64,000 bases of DNA, taken from NCBI GenBank assembly GCA_013398295.1, contig VZSF01001063.1, positions 399,672-463,671 of the forward strand. The letters are read 5' to 3'. This document shows, one piece after another, positions 50,501 to 63,755 of the stretch. Source of the stretch: Chionis minor (Eukaryota; Chordata; Aves; Charadriiformes; Chionididae). Position 1 is the first letter of the stretch, and each line of letters starts with the position of its first letter. The notes beneath the pieces are model-generated. The model saw only the letters and a program-made list of their open reading frames with translations, did no database searches and was not told where the DNA came from. Position numbers and translations under genes: made by a program.

Positions 50501-53289
50501 AATTGTACCATTATAGCATTTAGCAGATGTGATTCTGGCACACCACAGAAAACGGTGTTATGAGAGAGATCCTGGTGTGTCCGTGACCACTCGGAAACAG
50601 GTTGCCACATGAGACACAAGCAGAAATTAGGAAACTTGTGTGTCGTTGAAAGTGCGTGCATGGCAGGAAAGTTTGATGTAGCTTCCCCCGCCCCCAATCA
50701 AAGATATTTACATATTTGAGGGAAATGAAAGGGGGAGGTCAACAGCATTTTGTGTCCCAGCTGGCTGGGAGGAGGACGCTAAGGCGAAACAGGTTCTGCC
50801 ACTGTCCTTCAGGTGCCCTTGGGCACAAGCAGCTGCTGGCCTCAGGCTGAGGCTGGGTGGGAGCCACCAGCCTGTGTCCACACTGCGCAGGGTGCGGGGT
50901 GGCAGGACACCCTGGCACCTCCCCGCTGCTTATCACTCCATTGAGCCCAATAACAACCATTCTTCGTCAAAAAAACCCAAACAAACAAGCAAAAAACCCA
51001 CAAAAGACCATTTTCCTACTTCCATTAGAGGTTCAGCTAGCATAAAGCCAGCCAGAATAACACAGTGATGACTGACTTCCCAATGTGTCCTGAATGTTGA
51101 ATAGTCTATTAAATTTCACCTTTTCTAAGAAACATTAATAAAAAACTATTTTCATCAACATTTAAGAATCTGAGTTACCTTTTAGATGGAGCCACCTCTT
51201 TTTTTTTTTTTTTTTTTTTTTCTTGTAGGGAAGAGTTGGTTTCATTCTGAGTGAAGAATCTGGGTCCCCGGGGGTATGTTTTGGAATAAATTCATGATGC
51301 TGTGCTGTGAGATGCTTGGTGAGACTGAACTGTCTACAGCGAACTCCTGCTTGAATCTCTGTCTGGATCTCTGTTTCATCCTTGAGAAAACCAAAAGTCT
51401 GGAGCTAGCTGGAAAACAGTTGTTTTCTTACGTAAATTGAAAAATAAAGGTTTATGTTTTCTCCAAGAGCTCTTTCCCATTGCCTGTTCATGTCAAAGGA
51501 ATTTCCCTCAATAAAAAGGACATTTTTTAGGATGAGTTGGTTGACATTCTTAATTGACCACTGCCCCATTATCAATCCGTTTTACTGTAAGATTTCCAAC
51601 TAGTTCTGCCACATCAACATCCTACCTATAGGAAAGGATAAATTATTTTTATCTTTTTTTTTTTCCCCATGAAAAAGCGTTAATATTTATTAAGCAAACA
51701 AGCATTATTTTTAATTTATGTATCTAAAAGTATTGATATATACAATGGGCTCAAAGATATGTTATCACTAGCACACCCATTTAACTTATTGTGCAGTGGT
51801 TTATAGCCATAAATAATGATGGTTTAATAAAGATATCATACTTGCCCCTAATGCTGCACATGATAACGTAAGTCAAGGTAGTATGATACAATGACTTAGT
51901 GAAATGGTTTGAGAAAGGAAAAAATCACTACAGATATCAGTCTTCAAGTGTAGATGATGTGAATTTGTGAAGAAATTCTTTTTTTTTCCATGCTTTTTTT
52001 TTTTTTCTTTTTTTCAGTTCTTCTGGTTCAGTGGGATAACAACTTCAAAACAAAACACCAGGGCATAAAAATGCCATTAACATGAATAAAAATAGCACGG
52101 GTAACTCCTTAGTGACAACTGACTTCACAGTGTCAAAATCACACGATTTTATTGACCTAGTTGAATTTCTTCCCCTCAGAATCAGAAACTTACCCGATTT
52201 CCTGCAGGAATGTCTGTACAGTTTTAGTTTAGTTTACTCATTAATGTTTCAAGCCTTTCTACCACAAAGGAACAGAGACATGAAAGTGAAAATGTACCTT
52301 TTTTTCACAGCAGGGAGCCTTCATAATGAAAACTTGGCATGCACACCTGAGGAGAACAGTAAAGCTTATAGAATTTACATATGAGGATTGTAACACTTTT
52401 TTTGCAACTGCCAAAGAAAGGAGAATAAATGAGAATGTGTGACATTTTGGCACCAAGGTTATCAGCAAGATATAAATTTTACTTCTGTGTTAAAGATGCA
52501 GAGAAGACATGTAAATATGTAATTTTAAATGATCTGGGCATCCTCTACAAATTTCTTTGTACATCCTTGACAACTAGTAGTATTATTGGGCTTTATTATA
52601 ATGTTTCTCCGGGGTGCTGTATAGAAATGACTCAGTTCATCTTCAGAATGTGGAGGAAAAGAGCTCTCATTCATTTCAGTGGGAAATGGTTGAAGACCCA
52701 AAAGATGTGAAAACTGGATTTGGAAACCTGGGATGCCTTGTGTTTAGAGGCAACTAGGTACAAGGTTGCCTGTTTTCCTTGTTTTACCTGCTTCTCAAAT
52801 TTGGGTTTTCATTTCAATATCTGGTGCTCTTTGGGAGATTTCTTTATTTCCCATTATCTACAAATTAAAATAATTAAAACTGAAATTAAATTAATTCAGC
52901 TAGTTGCTTCTAAATAAATATAACACTGTACCTAAGCAATTAAGGCACCTAAAGGTACCCATACATTAAATAAAACATTAGGATGATGGTCTCCTAAGTG
53001 CATGTACATATTTAGACGGAAAATATCCCTCTGCCACTATCTACCACATTTTGTAATTTCTGTCTTATTTTTCTGCTTTGTACTTCCGCATATGTACATC
53101 TGTAGCAACCAATGTTATTCCTATTATCAGCAGGTTAAGTTTTCTTTAGAAGTCATCTGTAATTCACCTGTGAGTATTATTTAGCTGCTATATTAAAACA
53201 GAGAGGGGGGAAAAAACACCCCAAAACAAAACAGAAGCCAAAAACTTTCTTACAGCTTAAAAACCAACCTGAGTTCTGAGCATCGTCTG
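50501..53289. other. Unique non-coding DNA
   Basis: No gene was recognised. A run of 23 T at 51199-51221 is followed by CTTGTAG, and a further T-rich tract at 51979-52018 ends in TTTCAG. Both look like splice acceptors but are common in AT-rich DNA. Frames reach 100 codons without any domain. Confidence 0.5.
51199..51221. repeat. Poly(T) run, 23 bases
   Basis: It is an uninterrupted T homopolymer. It could be an intron polypyrimidine tract or a decayed reverse poly(A) tail, but no retrocopy is recognisable beside it. Confidence 0.9.
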
Positions 53290-53299
53290 ATTTAATCCT

Positions 53300-53400
53300 C
53301 ACAGGAGTATCAGCTCACTTCATCTGCCTCAGCTTCCCCATTTTTATGCTGGGAATAAAGTCATGCTTCCTTTCATAAAATAGCCTAGTTATTGTTTGAA
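53300..53400 (+). mobile_element. Probable MIR-type SINE fragment
   Basis: CATCTGCCTCAGCTTCCCCATTTTTATGCTGGGAATAAAGT resembles the MIR segment GCCTCAGTTTCCCCATCTGT followed by AAAATGGGGATAATA. Only about 100 bases are recognisable, so the call is tentative. Quoted words are in pieces across 53315-53358. Confidence 0.45.
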
Positions 53401-55436
53401 GTTGCTAATTATTATTCTATAGATAGATAAAAGCAGTTGGCAAAAGAAACAGATTTAAAGGTATATTGCCAGCCTGAAACCTTTTGTTTCATCTCTAAAA
53501 TATCATGAATCATTTGTGCTAATGAGCCATGAGGGCATTTTTTTGTATCAGTAATTCACTCTCAGGTTTCTGCTGAACTTTTCTGCTGTTTCTGCTGGAA
53601 TGAGGGATCTCTTTGTATGTCTGCAGATGTCTGACTAGTTCTCAGAAACTGGCATATTTCCTATGTTCATTTTATGAGTTTCCATCTTTCTAATGCTATA
53701 TCTATAAATACAGTTTTTACATGTCTTTTAAGTTCTCCTTATCCCCCAAAATCATCCTCTACTATCAATCTCAGAAAAAGACATTCATTGAAATACAAAA
53801 AGAAACAGAATTTGTCTAACAGAGTAAAAGTATAGAGTATATTAGTGTGTATATATATAACATTGGCTGAAGAAAGCCAAAGTAAGACAAAAGAAGGTAG
53901 GTAATGAACCAATTACAAACTTCTAACTTGCTTTTCTACAAATGCCTTTCATTGTCTTCCATTAATTGCAAATATAAATTACATCATCTCTGATACTTCT
54001 AAATGTCTACAGCTGGGCAATGAGGTTTTGACAAAACAGTGTTTCCTTCCCTCAAAAGAAGTCAATCATTTCACACTGTAACTGCAACATAATTCCCAAG
54101 GGGACATGAAACCTTTTAACACGTGAAGTGGCAATGTCTCCTTTGCCTCTCTTTGGAAAAAAATAAACTTAAACTTGTATTTAGTACATTTCACAGAACT
54201 GTAGCAGGGCCTAAAAGAAGATTTAAAAAAAAAAAAAAAGGAACAATTCAAACCAAAAACTGCTTCAAGGGCATCTCTTAATATCTGATCAGAAATGAAA
54301 GGAACAAATCTCCACCCAAAAGCAGATCTTCCACAGCCAACAATATTCAGGAAGGAAAAAGCACAGTCAAAGGAAGAATTTTGTACAAGCGATTGTCTTT
54401 AAAGGAAAAGGCACATACACACTGATAATACACATGTTGCATCCCGTCCTTGACCGTATGTATCCTCCAGGGGGGCGAGTTCCCTCTTGTCCCCGTCCTG
54501 GAATAACCAACCGCGGCACTGATGCTGCCAGCCCAGCAGGTTCATGAGTCTTTATTCCTGCAGCGTTTGGCTGGACCAGCACCCGGCCAGAAGGCCAGCG
54601 GGCACTCCTTGGTGCTCCTGAGGATGCTAGTCTTTAAGGGAAGGACAAAGTTAACCCTGCTGTGGTAATTCAAAGCACAGGGTGAGAGAGAGCTGCCTCG
54701 TGGTGGAGGAGCCCAGTTCAGCCTACAGCTTGCTGCGGCAGGATGCCAGTCCCTCCACCGAGAGGTTGTCCACCAAAATGGTGTTTCTGGTTCTCCACGC
54801 CCAGCGTGGAGCAGGCAGAGAGGAGGAGGAGGAGTGCAGAGGCATGTGACCAGAGGAGGAGGTGCGTACCCAGGATGTGTGCATCAAAACGGGGTCACCT
54901 GTGCATCCTTCTGCAAAGAAACTCTGTCGTCTTGAAACTCCCAGGTGTGAACTCCCAGGAGGGTGGTGAATATTGTACCAGGGGCTGAAAACCAGGGCAC
55001 TTTCTGGAAAGTACCTATGTGCGTTAAAGCCATTTAATGTACCTGTTAATGCTGCAGCACAGAATCTCCCCCAAAGTGGTTTTGCCGGGAGGGACTTGTC
55101 TGAGATCAAAGCTGTGGTACCTGCTGATTGAGAAAGGACTTGAAGTATGGCTCCAGAGGAGCCACTAAAAGACAGATCCTCAGAGGCATTTAGGTACCTA
55201 ACTCCTTTGCAGTCAGGGAGATCTGAGCATTTCAATAACTGGGGGAATCTGGGTGTGGGACTGGTTTTCAGTAAGCATCATTGTATTTTGAATTCACAGT
55301 ACTGCCTCTCCATCCTGGCAGGCTTTTGTCTTGCTGAGCAAAACTAATAGAATCTGTGGTCAGTTCCTAGAAATATAGGGTTTTTTGTTAAGAGATAACC
55401 TGTTTTAAGATGTCCTTTGGAAAAGAAGGAAGGGGG

Positions 55437-55467
55437 AAAAAAAAAAAAAAAGAAAAAAAAGAAAAAA
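55437..55467. repeat. A-rich tract with single G interruptions
   Basis: Runs of A are split by single G. It may be a decayed poly(A) tail, but no retrotransposed body is recognisable upstream. Confidence 0.85.
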
Positions 55468-57480
55468 GCCCATATTTCCAAATATCTGTTCTCTCTTCCA
55501 CAGTAGAAAAACGGAAGGCAAATTACAGTATTGCCAGGTATCAGGCTAATGCCTTGTAGGAAAAGGAAGCTAGATCAGCATATGCAAGAACCTATATTCT
55601 CCACAGGACATCATGGATGGCCTTAAATTCATCTGGCTCAAGGTTGTCCTTTGATTGGTATTCAAGTGGAGTGGTAAGTGTGTGCTCTCTAATCCCTGCA
55701 ACACATGGTAATTTTTTCATTCTCTCTCCATCTCCACCTGTTCCATGGTCCAGTGGAGGGCTGCAAATCCTATCAGGGGAGTGCAGCACTGCTAAGCCTG
55801 CTTCCCTGGCTCCAGTCCATCACATGTGCACTCAGGCTGCAGAGCACCGAGCCAGCTGCAGCCCAACGATCATGTTATCAGATGACGGATGGCTTCATAT
55901 CAGGTGTTTAAACTGACGAGCTGCCCCATCTGGTAAATGATTTGGGAAGTCTGGCCTTGCTTGATGAATGGGGAAAGTGACAATGCCAATCAGTGTGACC
56001 CCTGCAGCTTCCCTGCTGCCGGCCCAACAGCCACAATCAAGTATATCCCACTGGTTTACTTTTTCAATCCCATTGTCACTCTACTGAGACCTACTGTCAC
56101 TAAATTGCCACTAAATTATATCATTAATCCAAATATTTTCCTTGTAAGAACCTTCACAAAATGCATACCACACCTTCAGCGGGGCTGGAAACCAGGTTAC
56201 ATTGACAGAAAATGATGCGGTTCGAGATGCTGGGGGATCTGTTATGGATGATTCTGGTGAGCAGGCCAGTGACACAATTATTGAGGCACTTTTTCTTGCT
56301 CCGTTGAAATTCAGAAATCACGGGGCTGAGCGTCAAACGTCAAGGGCAGATATGATGGACTACATTCTTACCTGGCACTGATTCAGAAAATCACATACAC
56401 AAAGCATGTGATGAATTCCCTCTAACTTCAGCAAAGCCAGATTAATTGCCATCAGCTTGAGACCCGGTCCTCAGTATTTTACTAAAATACGTATTGCAGA
56501 ATATGTGATTGAAAACTAACACTGTTTAAAATTACTATTGAAGTACCATTTCATAACGTGTTATTTAATGTCTATTAAAAAAATACATCCTGTCTTTGTT
56601 TAAAATATTATTACTTTATTACTTAAGTCTGCGAAATATAAATTACATAAACACGAGAGCTTGCACTTTAATGCATTGTTAAATTTTCAGCCAGGTACCG
56701 TATGCATTTGGCTTAGTTGCATGGTGTATTGCAAACTGGCTACTTATCGTAATAGAGATCAAATAATGGAGACAGGGCAGCATACACAGAGACTACAAAA
56801 CCAATTTTCAGTACAATATTTATTTCAATCAGCAATTCAAAATGACTTAACTGGACTTGTGAACAATCCAAATGCTATTTTGGTTTTGTTCTCAACTTAA
56901 AAACATATTTTTCTCCTCAGCCGCTTCATACATTTGTCCATCCCTATAAGAAAACCACTTTCTTAAAGAACAGGCAGCAGTGAATAAACTAAACAAAAGA
57001 GAGATCCTAATGAAAATGACAGCACAGCAGGTACACTTGTGATTTAGTGTCATTTCTCTTTGGAAGCTGCAAAATTGTCAAGCATTTCAGGTATAAAAAG
57101 TAAGCCCTTCTATTCTGTACAGGATAACTGCTGCAAATTGGCAACGTGTAGATATTTTAATAACAAGGCAAACGTCAGCAGCTACCTGAGGTATTTATCA
57201 GCCTGCACATCTTTACATTTACCGTGGATCATTCACGATCAATCCTTTGTGTACCCTAGTACTTATTTGTGAATTTGTGTGCTCCTGGATGTATAGAGAG
57301 ATTGTACGATGTGATTTATGCTTTGCTAAGTTGTACAAAGCAGTTTTATCACTGAATCGGTGGCTAGCATTACAGTTTTATTGGTTATCTTTGCGGAGGT
57401 CTGCCTTAGGTGAAATTCTATCATACTTGTGGCATAAGGAACATATTTGGGGTTTATTCTGTTATTAACCACAAAACTTA

Positions 57481-57720
57481 GGAGGCGGACAGACATAATT
57501 CCTATGTCATCGAATAGCGACATGCATTGTTCATATTGGCGTACACGCATAGTCAGGGTTTTGTTGTATTTACCTTATAGACATAATGAGTCAGAATCCC
57601 CGGAGAAGACGGGCTTTGCATTAAAAAGATCATGGGGATTTAAAATTCCTATGAACGAGGCACGTGGCAAGGTTCGGTTGTTGTGCCGCCATCGGGTGTG
57701 GTTCTTCTCGTGTCTCTCCT
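57481..57720. promoter_or_regulatory. CpG-retaining block in AT-rich DNA
   Basis: By hand count 13 CpG occur in 240 bases at moderate GC, about as many as base composition predicts, whereas the neighbours are strongly CpG-depleted. No repeat family is evident. This points to germline hypomethylation or sequence constraint, so it is a candidate enhancer or conserved element. No transcript evidence is visible. Confidence 0.4.
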
Positions 57721-59676
57721 GAGACCAAAGGGCAAGCTTTGATGCTGTGGTAACCTTTCTTCTTGTACCGTTTGGCTCCTTTTCTTCCTCATAGCAGCAC
57801 TGCAGTCCATAATGGCAAGCCTAACGCTTGGCCTTCCCCGGGGAGGACTGAAGGTATCGAGTGAGAGCTTGCATAAATTAACCATGGGAATGTCAATATT
57901 TACCGTGAAACCCCCCAACATATTTTCAGAAGGAAGCCCAGTGCCAAGTGAGAAGAGAAAAGAGAGAATGCTATTTTGCCTTGTTCCCCTCTCACCCCCC
58001 CTTCCTTTTATGTCTTCATCAGGCAGAAAAGATACTCAGAGCCATACGGTCTGGTCTAGGGTTGCTGGGTCCTGAAAATAGGCTGCGATTGCAGTATGAG
58101 TTTTGTGTGCCCAAAGAACGCAGAAGCCTCTGCAAAACTAGCTTTTTGTAAACAAAGACTATAGAAAAGTCAAAATTAATATATAGTTGTTTTAAAACTG
58201 ATTTGTATGCATAACACAAAAGTATAAATGACTTCACCAAGATTTATTGATTCGTGTCAAGGCATCATTACTTTTCAAAGTGTGAAAAATGATCATATAT
58301 TTATGACCTGCCGACTGAAGCTGTTTTGTGAATTAGCAAAAGCTCTGGAGAGGAGCAGCCTAATTGCATTATCATAGAATCAGAGATGGTTGTCAATTTT
58401 CCCCCATTTAGCTTTTCTCCTTTAGTTTGTTAAAATGAAGGTGCCATACGTTGGTTGAATTCACTAATACCCTGATGAATGAGGTATTTTCCCAATAGGC
58501 TCACTACGAGTATAAACAGTGAATTAGGGATGATAGGTCATCAATCATATCTCCTTCAAACAGATCTTTGCCCTGAGATTATTTGTTATATATTAAGAGC
58601 ACTTACAAAGTTATCATAGAAAACACTCTGATGAAAAGACACTAAGTTGACTTTAATTCCTTCTTGGTGGGTTTGTAAGGGAGTTTGTCTGTTCAGACAG
58701 ATATCCCTGTGTGATGGCATACTCATATCTAGTTTTGATTGTCTTCATTAACAGTCTTTGTTTCTTTTATCTTTTCAAAGATGTGTAATTTTCATAGTAT
58801 TCCCTTTTAATTTAACGACATGCCATGGCTGAAATTCAACACCTGCTCTGAATTTTAAGTAACTATTTTCACGGGTTTGGGGGTGATTCTGGTTATCATT
58901 TTTATAGGACACCACATCTACGCTCCTCTTCGGAAAGGTATTTAATCGTCATTGGGGTAGCGTCTCTGCACACGCTGTACTGTGAGCAAACGTTTCATCT
59001 CCATTGATGAGCACCAGACCCTGGTGGAAGTTAAGCATATGTTTAAGCAGTGTCCTGCCTGGAGGCACTTTCCTGGATGTTATCCTTAATTTAAACCAAA
59101 AAAGGTCAAAGGCAATCTATAATTCAGAGTACCTTTCACCTCCTGCAATGTGACTATGGCTGGCTCCAGCTGTGCTGCTGAGTCAGGGGGGGAGGCAGAG
59201 CAGGAATTCATCCATAATTGTGTCCTGCGACCCGGGCTGCGTCACGTGAGGCCCCATAACAAGCTGTGCTAATAATGTGCCAACAGATGCGGGAGGGTTT
59301 CTGCTCCCGCTCCCAGCAAATCTATGACTTATCATGCTTATTAAGCTGGAGGTAAATTTGCCCTTCAAAAATGCGCATCCAACACCCACTGAAATCAGCA
59401 GGAGGACAGTGCAGCAGGGCTGGCGTCAGCGTTGGCTCAGCCCGTTCATTTCCTCGGCTGCTTACGAAGCTCTCCCGTTGCATTCCTTCGGTTTCCAGCC
59501 AGGAAGGTGGTACGCTGGGCAGGGGCCAGCTGTGGTGCTCAGGGCAAGAGCCGAGGAGCGGAGTGCCAAGTGATGCTTCAAAGCTTCCCCACACATCAGG
59601 TGCTCCCTGTCTCCAGAGTGCTGCCTTTCAGGAGGTGCTGGGACAGAAGCTAGAAGCTGCACTTTGAGTTTAGTAG

Positions 59677-59921
59677 TCACAGAATCACAGAATCACCAGG
59701 GTTGGAAGGGACCTCTGGAGATCATCTGGTCCAACATCCCTGCCAGAGCAGGTTCACCTGGAGCAGGTTGCACAGGATGGCGTCCAGGCAGGTTTTGAAT
59801 GTCGCCAGAGTTGGAGACTCCACCACCTCTCTGGGCAGCCTGTTCCAGTGCTCTGCCACCCTCAAAGTCAAGAAGTTCCTCCTCATGTTCAGATGGAACT
59901 TCCTGTGTTCAAGTTTGTGTC
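59677..59921 (-). mobile_element. CR1 LINE 3' fragment, second subfamily, minus strand
   Basis: The plus strand opens with TCACAGAATCACAGAATCACC and GGGTTGGAAGGGACCTCTGG, the reverse complement of a CR1 3' end. On the minus strand it encodes the ORF2 C-terminus: [48 protein letters not shown]. This C-terminus and the CTCTGGAGATC wording in the 3' UTR differ from the other copies, so it belongs to another CR1 subfamily. Only about 245 bases remain after 5' truncation. Confidence 0.92.
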
Positions 59922-62074
59922 TTCAGTGGACTGGTTTTCCTAAGAATTTGTTTGGATCCTCATCCTCTGAAATTAAATGTCTCGGGCACAGCAGCATGGC
60001 AGAGAGGGGAGAGAAGGTAGATCAGAGCAGTTTTAAGGATTTGAGTGCTGGGTTTGTAGGGTGTTTACATCCAAGGCTTGGGAGCTTTGCACAGTCACTG
60101 TCTTTACTGTGGGATAATGCAGCCACCACCTTCAACAGAGCTGTCTGTGCTCTGGAAACTGGGCCAGAAGGACCCTTCACTTGCCTCCATGATAAGCATT
60201 TACTCATGCTCACAATCAAACGTTAAAGTTCTGCCACTGGAAGTTGTATTTTAAATTATTTTTTCCCATCACAGGCTTTCAAACATGGTTGTCGCCAGCG
60301 TGCTTATGTTTATGCAGTCCCATCTTGAATGGTATGGACTAATTATATTGCCTTATTCCAGTCCCTGTGCCCAGACTCTGGCTGGAATATTTTCAAATCT
60401 CAGTTACAACAGAGGCGGTTTTACACTTTGGTCACATTTAAATGCATTCCTGAAAGCCTTCAATGCGAGGAACACAGCCTCCACTGCTGTGGCCATCTTT
60501 CTGAGAAGTCCCAAGGACGCTTTGAAGACCATCAAATTACAGACATGAATTTGGAATCCTATTAATATTTGTATAATAAAACCTTTGTTCACACAGGTGT
60601 TAAGGAAACCCAAAGGAGTCCTAACACAGTGTGTGCACGTTCTGACTCACCTAGAGGTTATGAGTAATTTTTCCCATTAGGTAACCAGCTAACACCTCCA
60701 ACACATGAACCTGCGATTACCAAAATGCTAAACATCGAGAAGAAAACCAATTCCTGAACCGAAGCAAAAACCCCACAGGAGCCAAAATGCTTGTGAATCT
60801 TCGAAGGGAGTTTGTTTAAGCAAGGGTGGGCTCTTCCATAAGACACGTAAAATTTCCCTTAGACAGATTTTGCCAGGGAGCCTACTCCCATGAGCGTGGT
60901 TCCTTTGGTTCCTTGATCACAGGCGTGGTTTTTGGGAAGCAAGTTCTTCAGAAACTGTTCATATTGCCACCACTGGCACCACAGGTGTCGCAGGGCTAGG
61001 ACTGCGAAGGGGTTTCAGACTTGCCGTTGGGCAGGTAGAATTCACCGAATTGATTATTTTCAGCAGGCTAAAGGGTGGGTCGAGTAGGTACGATAAGGTC
61101 AAGAAGATGAAGGTAACTGTGCGAACAAGCTGGGGGAGAAAATTGCATCGCACTGGCTGCCCCTTTCCCCGCTGTACCCTGTGCTGGCTGTTACTTTAAC
61201 AGCCCTTAAAATTCACGGTGAAACTCTAAATTAAAGTGCTTTAAGGAAGGGAAGAATTGTAGCTCTATCATGAGGTTAGTGCTTCCTTTGAGAAAAAGCA
61301 GGGAGGCTTAGCAGAATGGGGAAGGTGTTATTGTAATAGAAACATAAACTAAAGTGGGCTATTTCTAATTTAACAATAGGTGGCCCTGTTTTTATCAGTT
61401 TATGGTACCGTGTGTTTTTGTCTTCGGGAACACTCTTCTTTTGTCATTCAGCTATATAATCACCACCTTTTGTAAGATAATCACAGGTAATTAACTTTGT
61501 AACTGTTCTTGTCCTGTTAGACTAGTAATTGCCTGTCTCTGAATCACATATCTTGGAGGTTTCTCAGATAAAAGAAGATATGATCTATCCGTAATTTCAA
61601 GTCTTTTGACAACTGATTGAGAGCCAATTGTTTTACATATGGTGATATATTTACAGCAATTCTCACTTTGATAGTGGTTCTGAAAGACTAGAGTGAGATT
61701 GAGCCACACATCCAAAAAATGCATCGCCGTGGTAGTGAACTCTCTGGAATCTAACCAGAAAGAGCATTTAAATTCTATTAGCTGTATGTTCTTTATGACT
61801 TTGATTTACCCTTAGATGTACTGCATTGAGGACCAAATGGAACAATTCAGGTCTGAATAAAGAAAATAATAATAGCTTTATCAGTTCAGAACAGAAGTCC
61901 ATCTTACTCAGTAGTCAGTCCCTGAGAGTAAGCTAAGGACCAACATTGCTTGAAGAGGAAAAAAATCCATGGCAAACGTAGCGATATCTTCTCAGAATAT
62001 GTTCCCGGCCTCCAGAAGTCTGTATCTCAAGGGCATTTTGAGATGCAGGGATAGTGCTTTAATTGAATAGCCTT
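59922..62074. other. Unique non-coding DNA
   Basis: No gene or repeat was recognised. The 174-codon plus frame at 59702-60226 starts antisense to the CR1 and has no domain. Confidence 0.5.
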
Positions 62075-62410
62075 ATGTGGTTTTCTACCATGAATTTGTC
62101 CATTTTTAAATCATTTCTTAATACATCAGACATGGATGCATGTGAACTTTCCACATTCATTCTGTGGTATGGAATTCCATAACTTAGAAATTGTATGAAA
62201 GACCATGTTCTTTTGTCTGCTGTTTCACGTGATGCCCGTATTACTCTCCCTCACAATATATCCCCCATCATTTTGGAGACATGCATCAAATCCCTCTTCA
62301 GTAATCATTTTTCCCAGCCAAAAGAGTCCTAGTCCACTCACCTGTTCCTCATACAGAAGGAAAGGAAAATTATCTTCGCACCCATTGTCCTTGAACGGGC
62401 TGCAGACTAA
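62075..62410 (-). mobile_element. Old CR1-type LINE fragment, minus strand
   Basis: The plus strand shows ACCATGAATTTGTCCA, TGGAATTCCATAACTTAG, GGAGACATGCATCAAATCCC and CCAAAAGAGTCCTAGTC in the order seen in the ancient CR1 copies common in turtles and other sauropsids. Translating the minus strand gives LYEEQVSGLGLFWLGK, matching the CR1 block [14 protein letters not shown], and later LWNSIPQ, matching HWNRLP. It is heavily diverged with many indels, so it is much older than the copy at 7662. The family assignment is from pattern recall. Confidence 0.7.
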
Positions 62411-63599
62411 CTATACTCTATGGTTCACTGCCCAGACAGCTCAAAATTGCTAAGTATAATTATCCAAACTTATATGACTCACACTCTTTTATCCGGCGTG
62501 TTGCCACTGCATTAATAGTTATTGGTGGGGAAGACAGGAAGTGTAAATACCAACATCTCATCTTCCTCCACACTGTTGCTTGGTTAGTTGGCTGGCGTAT
62601 TTCTATTTGCTTTTTGATCTCAGCTGCTTAGTATCTGAGGCTTAATTCTTCTTATGCTGATGCTAGTTTTGGATCACTGGAGATGAAATGGCCTCATGTA
62701 AAGTAATATTTGGGGAAAGGAGAATCACGGACATTTTGACTGTTTGTTATTGTTTTACTTACTGGAGCAACATGCTAGAAGAAAGATGTAGCCCAGACAG
62801 GCTGCTCCAGGTCTAGCAGCTTCAGAGTAGCTTTCCTGCAGGCAATGAGAGAAAGCTTAAGCACACCGTTTCCAAGAAGCTTTCTAAGAAAAGACCTCTG
62901 GAGGGGAGAAACTGGAAGGCAGCAGCCCGGCTGTCCAAACCTGCAGCTCTTTGCTCGATGGATGGGCCACGAGACCTCGTGCTCTCTGCCCTGGCACACT
63001 CTCTCCTCAACAAAACTGATCTGAGGATTTTGGGGTTTTGCTCTTGCAACTGCACCTAGAAACATTCTGCAGAAACACGAACTCCAATATGCTGCTTCAT
63101 GCTGTGGTTGATTTAAAAGAGACGCTGTTGCTTCTGCTCTCTGAAGAAGGGAACATTTGAGAGCAGTGCCAGGAATCATGGAAAATAAAACAACAACAGG
63201 CGATTTGCAGATGTTTGTAAATTGCTGCAGTTATCAAGACATAAAGTTGTTTGTTCATTGGTATCCAAATATAAACAAACTTTGAATTACTTTTTAACAG
63301 CATGGCATGAGAAAATACGTTGGAGCATTTTATATTCAACTAACTTTGGTTTAGTATAGGCTAACAAGGGTTTCCCTATAATATCTGTCATCGGTATTCA
63401 AACTTTTTATTATTACTGAAAGAAGATATTTTTGTTAGAGTTCAGAATGTTGAAGGTAAGAATCTCAGGAATATCTATATGTCATGCTAGAAATTATAAT
63501 TTTGCTTGAGTTTAATTATATTTGAGTTTAATTGAACATTGGAAAATCTTTTTCAGGAATGTGTTAAGTCTCCACCACGTGGAACCTGATCTATATATC
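62411..63599. other. Unique non-coding DNA
   Basis: No gene or repeat was recognised. The 134-codon minus frame at 62775-63179 has no domain. Confidence 0.5.
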
Positions 63600-63755
63600 T
63601 TAAGAGAAATAATATAGTCTGGCTCAACTACAAGTTATTGAACTATACGCAGCAATCATTTTGTGAAATTATGTGGCCTGTATAATGCAAGGAGCTAGAT
63701 TAGATTATCATGATGGCCCTTTCTGGCCTTAAATGGAATCTAGGATATAAAATTT
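63600..63755 (+). mobile_element. Old CR1-type LINE 3' UTR fragment, plus strand
   Basis: GTGAAATTATGTGGCCTGTA, GCAAGGAGCTAGATTAGAT and then TGATGGCCCTTTCTGGCC match the 3' UTR of ancient sauropsid CR1 elements (GTGAAATTCTATGGCCTGT, CAGACTAGATGATC, TGGTCCCTTCTGGCCTTAAA). It ends near TTAAATGGAATCTAGG, a decayed tail. The 5' edge is uncertain. It is unrelated in orientation to the piece at 62075-62410, so the two are separate insertions. Confidence 0.7.

Larger units (their letters stand above)
53401..59676. other. Unique non-coding DNA
   Basis: No gene was recognised in about 6.3 kb. Frames up to 170 codons (54723-55235, minus) have no domain. Features are a TATATATA run near 53849, the A-rich tract at 55437-55467 and the CpG-retaining block at 57481-57720. 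AT-rich, CNE-like stretches lie around 56640-56930 and 58280-58420. The last 300 bases are GC-richer. Confidence 0.5.

Noticed and set aside
54723..55235. 170-codon minus-strand open frame
   Set aside because: No domain or homologue recognised and no flanking splice or promoter logic; frames of this length occur elsewhere in the GC-richer patches.
58372..58395. TCATAGAATCAGAGATGGTTG resembling a CR1 tail
   Set aside because: The similarity stops after about 20 bases and no CR1 3' UTR follows, so it is treated as chance.
59702..60226. 174-codon plus-strand open frame
   Set aside because: The first part is antisense CR1 and the rest is unique sequence with no recognisable protein features.
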